Program-made: the position numbers and the translations under genes
Shown here: piece by piece, positions 1-5,063 of the stretch
Layout of the letters: the number at the start of each line of letters is the position of its first letter
Numbering within the stretch: the first letter of the stretch is position 1
The notes under the pieces: model-generated
What the model was told of the DNA's origin: nothing
Database searches by the model: none
The model's input: the letters and a program-made list of their open reading frames with translations, nothing else
Assembly (NCBI GenBank): GCA_003526525.1
Contig: DPVV01000447.1
Coordinates: 1-6,614, forward strand
DNA length: 6,614 nucleotides
Reading direction: 5' to 3'
DNA from: Lachnoclostridium phytofermentans
GTDB taxonomy: Bacteria > Bacillota > Clostridia > Lachnospirales > Lachnospiraceae

Positions 1-343
1 TCGCAATTACTGCTACCCCTGTATTCACAAGGTTCTCTACGATCACTTCTCCTATTTGAATTGGAGCTGTGACCTGTATCTGCTTTAACTGCCTTATTCC
101 GTCCATAATTTTTTCTTTCGGAATATCTCCTTTTGTTCTCACAGGAACCATAGCCTGAGTTCCTCCTACTACCCGCACTGTAGTGGTCAAAGCTCGTAAT
201 GGATTCGTCAATTCCTTCCTTGCATATTGTTCTCCACGAATACAAGCATTACCTTTTACAGTTACCATACCATTATCATTTATGGTTGCAGTAAGTTCGC
301 AACCCATAGGACATCTGATACATGTAAATACTCTTGTTTCCAT
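1..343 (-). CDS. DUF1667 four-cysteine protein, third gene of the glp module (C-terminus cut by window edge)
   Basis: Translating the minus strand from the ATG at 343-341 gives 114 residues, open to the edge; the family is usually about 115-125 residues, so only a few C-terminal residues should be missing. It begins METRVFTCIRCPMGCELTAT and has the family's cysteine pattern CxxCxxxC (C8, C11, C15) plus C34 in a NACIRGEQYA context, which is the signature of DUF1667. These four cysteines are expected to bind a metal or Fe-S centre (inference; no structure is used here). The start is fixed by GAGGTG (348-353) placed 4 nt before the ATG. It follows the FAD oxidoreductase by 131 nt on the same strand. 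DUF1667 proteins commonly sit beside a GlpA-like dehydrogenase and an FAD oxidoreductase in Clostridia, where they are thought to take part in electron transfer during glycerol-3-phosphate oxidation. The biochemical role is not proven. Confidence 0.9.
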   Translation of the reverse strand, partial: METRVFTCIRCPMGCELTATINDNGMVTVKGNACIRGEQYARKELTNPLRALTTTVRVVGGTQAMVPVRTKGDIPKEKIMDGIRQLKQIQVTAPIQIGEVIVENLVNTGVAVIA

Positions 344-376
344 TCTACACCTCACTTCTGCGCTTTAATTTGCACA
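344..376 (-). promoter_or_regulatory. Translation start region of the DUF1667 gene: weak stem-loop plus SD
   Basis: On the minus strand, TGTGC (376-372) can pair with GCGCA (363-359) across an 8-nt loop with one G-U pair, just upstream of GAGGTG (353-348) and the ATG at 343. The stretch GCAGAAGTGAGGTGTAGAATG matches the start region of the preceding FAD oxidoreductase gene at 18 of 21 positions. The stem is short and might have no role on its own; the similarity to the other start region is what makes it notable. Confidence 0.4.
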
Positions 377-474
377 ACTTCTTTTTCTGAAACCTAGTAT
401 AAATCCTCAAGGTAAAGAGTGGTCCTTACAATGCTTTCTTGCATTTTACAAGGTGATTTGAAAAATCTTTTCGC

Positions 475-1737
475 CTACTCTTCTTCTATTTTCACTGTAA
501 TTTTATTTATATTAGGATATTTTTTGATATCCTTTTTATTTATAATTACCTGTCCCATCTCACCTGGTGTTAAATTTTTCTTACTCTTACGATCCACTCG
601 AATATCATCAAAGTAAATACAAAGGTAAGCATTAGTAAAAGCCTTAGTTACCCGGAAGCGAATAGTGATTTGTTCTTCTAATCTTGAGAAGCGCAGCTGA
701 TTAGGAACCGTATAACGAATCCCCTCTCCTGATTGCACGAGAATTTCTTTCTCTATTTCTCCTTCTCTTACGATATTTAAATACTCCACTGCGTGTTTCC
801 CTGTAGACCTCGCCTCAGATGACACATTATCCACTAAATCATGTACATGTAGTACATTTCCGCAGGCAAAAACTCCATCTACACTTGTTTCAAGACTCTC
901 ATTGACAACAGGCCCACCAGTTGTAGGATTTAATGTAACAGATAACAAAGTTGATAATTCATTTTCTGGTATCAACCCAACCGAAAGAAGTAAAGTATCA
1001 CAGGAAATGTATTCTTCCGTCCCTTTTATAGGTTGCAACTGCTCATCCACTTTCGCCAAAGTAACCCCCTTCACTCTATCCTTCCCATCGATTGCTACCA
1101 CCGTATGGCTTAGCCTTAGTGGAATTTGATAATCATCAAGGCATTGTACTATATTACGTTTTAAACCACTGGAGTATGGCAAAAGCTCTGCTACCAGCTT
1201 TACTTTTGCCCCCTCTAAGGTTAGCCTTCTTGCCATGATTAACCCGATATCTCCCGATCCTAGAATTACAACTTCATTGCCAGGCATTCTACCTTCCACA
1301 TTTACATAATGCTGCGCTGTACCAGCAGTATAAATGCCAGCAGGACGGCATCCTGGGATATTTAAAGCTCCTCTCGGTCGTTCTCTACAACCCATGGCAA
1401 GGATGATGGCTTTTGCATCAATGATAAAACAGCCTCTTTCTCGGTTCATTACCATAATTTGTTTTTCTTTCGTTATTTCAATGACCATCGTTTGAAGCAT
1501 CACAGTAATATCTTTTCCTTCTAATTCTTCGATATAACGATGCGCATACTCTGGTCCTGTTAACTCCTCTTTAAAAGTAGTAAGTCCAAATCCTGTATGG
1601 ATACATTGATTTAAGATACCTCCAAGCTCCTTATCCCGCTCTATTATTAGGATCGAGGATGTCCCCGACTCTCTTGCCCCAAGGGCTGCTGCTAATCCTG
1701 CAGGACCTCCACCGATTATTACAATATCATAGTTCAT
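475..1737 (-). CDS. FAD/NAD(P)-dependent oxidoreductase, partner of the GlpA-like dehydrogenase
   Basis: The 420-residue protein starts MNYDIVIIGGGPAG, with the N-terminal FAD-binding Rossmann motif GGGPAG (residues 9-14) and an acidic end of the second strand (IIERD, 31-35). A second dinucleotide fold begins at VILGSGDIG (157-165), as in the thioredoxin-reductase-like superfamily. The late FAD-contact motif GVFACGN (288-294) is followed by VHDLVDNVSSEA. Residues from about 345 onward form a separate C-terminal beta-rich segment. I place the start at 1737 rather than at an in-frame ATG 12 codons upstream, because a GAGG SD (1744-1747) lies 6 nt before this ATG and homologs begin at the FAD motif. 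It lies 162 nt after the glpA-like gene on the same strand. In this gene cluster it probably transfers electrons between the dehydrogenase and an acceptor, filling the place of GlpB; the acceptor cannot be read from sequence. Confidence 0.9.
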   Translation of the reverse strand: MNYDIVIIGGGPAGLAAALGARESGTSSILIIERDKELGGILNQCIHTGFGLTTFKEELTGPEYAHRYIEELEGKDITVMLQTMVIEITKEKQIMVMNRERGCFIIDAKAIILAMGCRERPRGALNIPGCRPAGIYTAGTAQHYVNVEGRMPGNEVVILGSGDIGLIMARRLTLEGAKVKLVAELLPYSSGLKRNIVQCLDDYQIPLRLSHTVVAIDGKDRVKGVTLAKVDEQLQPIKGTEEYISCDTLLLSVGLIPENELSTLLSVTLNPTTGGPVVNESLETSVDGVFACGNVLHVHDLVDNVSSEARSTGKHAVEYLNIVREGEIEKEILVQSGEGIRYTVPNQLRFSRLEEQITIRFRVTKAFTNAYLCIYFDDIRVDRKSKKNLTPGEMGQVIINKKDIKKYPNINKITVKIEEE

Positions 1738-1750
1738 TCTTAACCTCATT

Positions 1751-1805
1751 TCTGCGTTGCCTGCTTGTAACAAAACGTATCATCAAGTTTATGTAGCAAC
1801 GCAGA
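1751..1805 (-). repeat. Perfect 10-bp inverted repeat directly before the SD of the FAD oxidoreductase gene
   Basis: TCTGCGTTGC at 1751-1760 is exactly complementary in reverse to GCAACGCAGA at 1796-1805. In the minus-strand RNA the arms enclose a 35-nt loop, and the stem ends 3 nt before the SD (GAGG, 1747-1744). Such a stem could hold the ribosome binding site accessible, block it, or mark a processing site; which one is inference. Confidence 0.6.
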
Positions 1806-1843
1806 CACAAACTTAATTCGTGAAAAACCCGAAGAATTCTTCT

Positions 1844-1906
1844 AGTGTGAAGTTTTAGAATTTCTTAGGCGGCGTCCTTTGGCGCCTTAGAAATTCTCTT
1901 CACACT
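1844..1906 (-). repeat. 63-bp long imperfect palindrome spanning the glpA stop codon
   Basis: In minus-strand RNA the 5' arm AGTGTGAAG + AGAATTTCT + AGGCG pairs with CGCCT + AGAAATTCT + CTTCACACT. That is 23 base pairs interrupted only by one A-A mismatch and a 4-nt AAAA bulge on the 3' side. The stop codon TGA of the glpA-like gene (1902-1900) lies inside the 5' arm. No U-run follows the stem directly, so it is not a typical intrinsic terminator. It is more likely an mRNA-processing or stabilising stem between two cistrons, or a small dispersed repeat element. Confidence 0.7.
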
Positions 1907-3357
1907 TCCTCCTTATTAAACCCAGTTAGAAAGTTGGAGCCTTCTCCTGATTTCGTTATAGTAGAAGGATCTACTTTTAACTCCCTCGCTAAGATCTCGA
2001 TAACCTTTGGAGAACAAAAACCTGATTGACATCGCCCCGACCCAGCTCTGGTTCTACGTTTTATCCCGTCAAGAGTCGTAGCCCCAAGAGGTCTATGGAT
2101 AGCATCCATAATCTCTCCTTCTGTAACCATTTCACAGCGACAAATCACATTCGCATAGGCTGGATTCTCATTAATGTATTGTTTCCGTTCTTCAAAGCTG
2201 GCATGAGCAATGGAGATAACCCCTTTTCGGTAAGGTTTGTAAGTTGAATTTAAATTTGCTGGCAAATAATCCATCATTAAATTCGAGACATACTCTCCTA
2301 TCGCAGGAGCACAAGTAAGCCCTGGTGATTCTATTCCTGCTACATCAAAAAATCCTTTTGCATCCTCACATTCTCCTATGATAAAGTCTCCAGATTCTTC
2401 ATGTGCCCGTAGTCCTGCAAACGAAGTAATCACTTGCTTTATAGGAAGGTCTTTTACGCTCTTTGTAGCCTTTTTTAATACATCTTTTAGCCCATCCATT
2501 GATGTACTGATGTCCTCCTTATCCAATACATCCTCTGCCGTTGGTCCTACCATAAGATTTCCGTGTATGGTTGGAGTAACTAATACACCTTTTCCCATCC
2601 TTGTTGGTAGTTGAAAGATTGTCTTCTGAACATAATTGCCAACACTTTTATCAAAAAGGCAGTACTCACCTTTTCGAGGTATAATCTTTATCTTATGTTC
2701 ACTAACCATATTGTGAAATAAATCTGCATATACTCCGGCAGCATTTACAACTGTCCTACTTCTTAATATTCCTTGATTTGTTTCTATATGATAAAAATCA
2801 AATGGAATTTCCTTTGTGGAAGATATTCTATTAATACTTTGGACCTCTGTATTAAGTTTAAATTGGGCACCATTCGTAAACGCATTCTCTGCCAGTGCAA
2901 TTGTCAAATTAAATGGACATACAATTCCTCCCTGCTTTGCATACAATGCCCATATAACCTCTTTCGATAAATTCGGCTCTAAATTTCTTGCTTCCTCACC
3001 GGTTAGTATTTCTAACTCTTTTACTCCATTTTTCTCACCTTGCTCTTTTAACTTCTTAAGTTCTATGAGGTCAGCTGCTGAAAATCCAAGTACTAAAGAT
3101 CCATTTCTCTGAAATGGGAAATCCAATTGCTTTGAGAGATCCTCCATCATCTGATTCCCAAGAACATTAAATTTAGCCTTGAAACTCCCTGGTTTTGCAT
3201 CAAATCCAGCATGAATAATTCCACTATTTGCTTTCGATGTTCCTTCACAGATATCACTCGCCTTATCCACTACAAGAATTTTTCTTTTATACTTTGATAA
3301 TTCTCTTGCTACAGCACAGCCAATGACTCCAGCACCTATAATTATGACGTCATACAT
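1900..3357 (-). CDS. glpA: GlpA-like anaerobic glycerol-3-phosphate dehydrogenase (FAD, C-terminal BFD-type Fe-S domain)
   Basis: The 485-residue FAD-dependent oxidoreductase of the DAO/GlpA family is expected to oxidise sn-glycerol 3-phosphate to dihydroxyacetone phosphate at the inner face of the membrane. The FAD Rossmann motif GAGVIG is at residues 8-13, with VVDK (29-32) at the end of the second strand and a conserved TSKANSGIIHAGFD segment (40-53). FAGLRAH (313-319) and DVAGIESPGLTCAPAIG (338-354) are typical of the GlpA/LhgO branch. The C-terminal part is a BFD-like [2Fe-2S] domain with cysteines C406, C408, C443 and C448 (CRC and CQSGFC). Start: the ATG at 3357 follows the purine-rich SD AAGGAAGGGG with 5 nt between. 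The enzyme is followed by a flavoprotein and a DUF1667 protein, the usual clostridial module. An L-2-hydroxyglutarate oxidase-like specificity is the main alternative, but nearby GlpP argues for G3P. Confidence 0.92.
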   Translation of the reverse strand: MYDVIIIGAGVIGCAVARELSKYKRKILVVDKASDICEGTSKANSGIIHAGFDAKPGSFKAKFNVLGNQMMEDLSKQLDFPFQRNGSLVLGFSAADLIELKKLKEQGEKNGVKELEILTGEEARNLEPNLSKEVIWALYAKQGGIVCPFNLTIALAENAFTNGAQFKLNTEVQSINRISSTKEIPFDFYHIETNQGILRSRTVVNAAGVYADLFHNMVSEHKIKIIPRKGEYCLFDKSVGNYVQKTIFQLPTRMGKGVLVTPTIHGNLMVGPTAEDVLDKEDISTSMDGLKDVLKKATKSVKDLPIKQVITSFAGLRAHEESGDFIIGECEDAKGFFDVAGIESPGLTCAPAIGEYVSNLMMDYLPANLNSTYKPYRKGVISIAHASFEERKQYINENPAYANVICRCEMVTEGEIMDAIHRPLGATTLDGIKRRTRAGSGRCQSGFCSPKVIEILARELKVDPSTITKSGEGSNFLTGFNKEEV

Positions 3358-3391
3358 AAAAGCCCCTTCCTTTCATAAACCATATACTATC

Positions 3392-3457
3392 TTTTCCGTG
3401 TTGTACTACTTTCTTTTCCGTGTTGCACTTCTTTTTTTTCCGTGTTGCACTGCTTTC
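3392..3457 (-). repeat. Three direct repeats, exact 22-bp period, upstream of glpA
   Basis: The core TTTTCCGTGTTGYACT (plus strand) begins at 3392, 3414 and 3436, giving three head-to-tail units of exactly 22 bp. Copies 2 and 3 are identical over the 16-nt core; copy 1 differs at one base (GTGTTGTACT). Copies 1 and 3 also share the CTTTC tail. Read in the glpA direction the unit is AGTGCAACACGGAAAA. The array ends 35 nt before the glpA start codon. The period of about two helical turns suits a multi-site operator, and in RNA each unit carries an ACACGGA motif. The function is unknown. Confidence 0.85.
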
Positions 3458-3551
3458 GTTACCTTCTGACAAACCTTATAACAGTGAACCATATTGCGAT
3501 TTCTTCTCCTCCTAAGATGTTATTTCTAAATACAAATTCGTTTTAAAAAGC

Positions 3552-3606
3552 AAAAAAGAGCCAAGCAAAATACACTGCCTAGGGCAGCATACTATTTGCT
3601 TGACTC
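3552..3606 (-). terminator. Strong intrinsic terminator upstream of glpA
   Basis: In the minus-strand RNA, GAGTCAAGCAAA (3606-3595) pairs with TTTGCTTGGCTC (3569-3558) with one mismatch-type position, and an inner GCTGCCCTAGGCAG stretch can also fold (CTGCC/GGCAG). The stem is followed at once by TTTTTT (3557-3552) and then GCTTTTT. It lies 239 nt after the toxin stop codon and about 195 nt before the glpA start. It either ends the toxin-antitoxin transcript or acts as the conditional terminator of a glpA leader controlled by GlpP. Confidence 0.85.
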
Positions 3607-3693
3607 CAATTCTCATGCAATTATATTTAATTGTCTTTAACACATTTCAGAAATATCTATTTAAAATTTGACCGTTATATCAATCTCTTCATG

Positions 3694-3716
3694 ACTATGT
3701 TAACACCTTACATAGT
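3694..3716. repeat. 7-bp inverted repeat with 9-bp spacer (operator or hairpin)
   Basis: ACTATGT (3694-3700) and ACATAGT (3710-3716) are perfect reverse complements separated by TAACACCTT. It lies in the non-coding stretch between the toxin gene and the glpA terminator. Size and spacing suit a dimeric regulator site or a small RNA stem. No function can be assigned. Confidence 0.45.
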
Positions 3717-3727
3717 GGGCTAAGATA

Positions 3728-3768
3728 TGAATATTATGATATAACTAAATCTACTATTATTATATTCA
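3728..3768. repeat. AT-rich 14-nt inverted repeat in the toxin-glpA intergenic region
   Basis: TGAATATTATGATA (3728-3741) pairs with TATTATTATATTCA (3755-3768) at 12 of 14 positions around a 13-nt loop. It lies about 80 nt after the toxin stop codon. There is no adjacent U-run, so it is not a clear terminator. In AT-rich DNA such a repeat has some chance of being accidental. Confidence 0.4.
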
Positions 3769-3844
3769 CCTGGCATTTAAAATTACCATTTTAAAAACAG
3801 CCTAAATGACTTTACACCTTTATATTAACGTTGCAAAGTATTGT

Positions 3845-4096
3845 TCAGTACCTATTATATATCTGTCCACGACTATCAGCATCTATTACGATAATTGTGA
3901 GTTCTCCTTTATTTACAGTGTATATAATTCTATAGTTTCCAACCCTTAACCGCATCAGTTCACTGTGTCCTTTTAATTTCTTTATATCATTACCATTAGG
4001 TAGTTGTTCTATTGCTGTTACTATTCTTCGTTTTTCATTTAAGGGGAGATTATCAATAAAATTCTTAGCTTTTTTCTGGATTAGGATTTGATACAT
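3845..4096 (-). CDS. RelE/ParE-family type II toxin
   Basis: The 83-residue basic protein has the compact RelE/ParE toxin layout: an N-terminal strand (YQILIQ), a helical pair through about residue 32 (FIDNLPLNEKRRIVTAIEQL), a DIKKLKG turn (37-43), then beta strands with MRLRVGNYRIIYTV (48-61) and TIIVIDADSRGQIYNRY (67-83). In this family the strands with R49/R51/R56 and the late R76/Y80/Y83 lie where RelE uses Arg and Tyr to cleave mRNA in the ribosome; the exact match to catalytic residues is inferred, not tested. The ATG overlaps the antitoxin stop by one base (TAATG), and GGGGG lies 8 nt upstream, so translation is coupled. Length is normal for the family and no truncation is visible. The pair lies between glpP and glpA, which suggests a later insertion. 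Confidence 0.87.
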   Translation of the reverse strand: MYQILIQKKAKNFIDNLPLNEKRRIVTAIEQLPNGNDIKKLKGHSELMRLRVGNYRIIYTVNKGELTIIVIDADSRGQIYNRY

Positions 4097-4311
4097 TAAT
4101 CAATCCCCCATTCCTTCTTACATTCATCCAAAGAATATGCTTTATCTTTTTCAATGTCTTTGTCGTCTAAATAATTTTGATACATTCTTTCACAAAAAAT
4201 ATCATCCGCCTCTTCATCTGCCGTAATACCTTGAATATATGCAAGTACATAACCTATTTTATAGTCAGGAATCTTATCTAGTAATTGAATTATAATTTCT
4301 TTGTTCGACAT
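4096..4311 (-). CDS. Putative antitoxin paired with the RelE/ParE toxin
   Basis: The 71-residue acidic protein (MSNKEIIIQLLDKIPDYKIG...) is rich in Asp and Glu, with a predicted helical N-terminal half (residues 4-29) and an acidic C-terminal half (32-71, including DEEADDIFCERMYQNYL). Identification rests mainly on position: it is immediately upstream of the toxin, overlapping it by one nucleotide, and of antitoxin size and charge. I cannot see a clear ribbon-helix-helix or HTH DNA-binding motif, so whether it alone represses its promoter is open. The start is supported by AAAGGA 8 nt before the ATG at 4311. Similar short proteins starting with a LLDKIPDYKIGYVLAYIQG-like helix are known next to RelE/ParE toxins in Clostridia (recalled family pattern). 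Confidence 0.8.
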   Translation of the reverse strand: MSNKEIIIQLLDKIPDYKIGYVLAYIQGITADEEADDIFCERMYQNYLDDKDIEKDKAYSLDECKKEWGID

Positions 4312-4369
4312 AGCAACAATCCTTTCTTTCTAAAAATATGTATAGAAATATTAAGCCACCCTTACAAGC

Positions 4370-4398
4370 ATGATATCACGATATACACAAAGAGTAAA
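4370..4398 (-). promoter_or_regulatory. Promoter of the toxin-antitoxin operon
   Basis: On the minus strand, TTTACT (4398-4393) and TATCAT (4375-4370) are separated by exactly 17 nt, and the -10 is preceded by TGA, giving an extended -10 (TGATATCAT). The leader to the antitoxin ATG would be about 50 nt. It lies between the GlpP stop codon and the antitoxin start, so the pair can be expressed independently of purF-glpP. Confidence 0.6.
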
Positions 4399-4418
4399 TA
4401 CGAATAATTACTCTTTGT
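4387..4418. promoter_or_regulatory. 11-bp perfect inverted repeat over the TA -35: candidate operator
   Basis: ACAAAGAGTAA (4387-4397) and TTACTCTTTGT (4408-4418) are exact reverse complements with a 10-bp spacer. The left arm covers the proposed -35 (4393-4398). This is where a toxin-antitoxin complex would bind for autorepression. As RNA it would be a hairpin 28 nt after the GlpP stop codon, but with no U-run on either side it is not a convincing terminator. Confidence 0.6.
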
Positions 4419-4445
4419 AAATGAAATTCTCGCACCTAACTACTA

Positions 4446-5012
4446 TTACATAAACCAGACTTTAGGGTTGGTCGTTGAAATAGATACAGCCCCAGCATCT
4501 AAAGCTTGCATAATGTCCTCTTTGTCTGATATTAAACCACCTGCAATTACAGGTATGTTTTGAGTATTGCAGATTTTTTTAATAACCTTTGGCATAATAC
4601 CAGGAAGAATCTCAATACAATCTGGTTTTACATTCGTACATTGTTTTTTAATATTCTCATAAGCCATGGAATCAATCACAAAGAAACGTAAAATTGTATA
4701 TAATGATAATTCTTTTGCTCTCTTAATTAACATTGGCTTTGTCGATATAATACCGTCAGCTCTTGTATGCTCTTTAATAAAATCAACACTAATTTCTTTC
4801 GAACTAAGCCCTGATATCAAATCAACATGAACCATAGCAAGCTTTCCGCATTCCTTCACGCGATTTACAATATCTGAAATTGTAAGGATATCTCCATAAA
4901 GGATAAATACAATACTACTCTCAGACGAAAGACATTGTTCTAGCCCCTCATTATCTTTAACTGCAGCGATGACTGGGCAATCCTCTAGTGTTTTCGTAAA
5001 TGTATGCTTCAT
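4446..5012 (-). CDS. glpP: GlpP, glycerol-3-phosphate-responsive antiterminator
   Basis: The 188-residue TIM-barrel-like GlpP family protein has the pattern of an RNA-binding antiterminator that responds to glycerol 3-phosphate; Bacillus GlpP acts on the glpD leader. Signature stretches are PVIAAVKD (13-20), VFILYGDI (35-42), HVDLISGLS (62-70), ADGIISTKP (85-93), EILPGIMPKVI (134-144), PVIAGGLI (154-161) and GAVSISTTN (174-182), in the expected order and at typical length. The start chosen is the ATG at 5012, which begins where homologs begin. A TTG at 5057, in frame and preceded by GAGG 11 nt upstream, would add 15 residues containing two cysteines and has the better SD, so the true start is uncertain. 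The gene follows the purF-like gene by 6-51 nt on the same strand and is probably cotranscribed with it. Its likely target, the glpA leader, lies 1.1 kb downstream. Confidence 0.92.
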   Translation of the reverse strand: MKHTFTKTLEDCPVIAAVKDNEGLEQCLSSESSIVFILYGDILTISDIVNRVKECGKLAMVHVDLISGLSSKEISVDFIKEHTRADGIISTKPMLIKRAKELSLYTILRFFVIDSMAYENIKKQCTNVKPDCIEILPGIMPKVIKKICNTQNIPVIAGGLISDKEDIMQALDAGAVSISTTNPKVWFM

Positions 5013-5063
5013 ACATAATCCATTCTGGCACTTAACGCCGTTTATTAATGATAACAATCTTAA

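Noticed and set aside
183..368. Plus-strand open frame of 61 codons
   Set aside because: It lies antisense to the DUF1667 gene, has no SD, and its translation resembles no family; it is a shadow of the real gene.
432..466. AATGC/GCATT stem-loop between the FAD oxidoreductase and DUF1667 genes
   Set aside because: Imperfect outer pairing and no U-run; too weak to call a terminator or regulatory element.
1738..1773. Longer form of the FAD oxidoreductase starting 12 codons upstream
   Set aside because: The extra residues do not match the family start, no SD precedes that ATG, and the perfect stem plus SD lie inside the extension.
1831..1842. Palindrome GAAGAATTCTTC followed on the minus strand by GGGTTTTT, possible terminator after glpA
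   Set aside because: The largest hairpin is a 4-bp stem with an AATT loop, too weak for an intrinsic terminator, and the GGG separates it from the U-run.
2378..3112. Several plus-strand open frames of 65-98 codons
   Set aside because: All are antisense to the well-supported glpA-like gene and lack ribosome binding sites or recognisable motifs.
3392..3457. CRISPR array interpretation of the 22-bp repeats
   Set aside because: Units are directly adjacent with no unique spacers and no cas genes are present.
3759..3764. TATAAT on the minus strand as a glpA leader promoter
   Set aside because: No acceptable -35 at 16-18 nt and no TGN extension; such hexamers are frequent in this AT-rich spacer.
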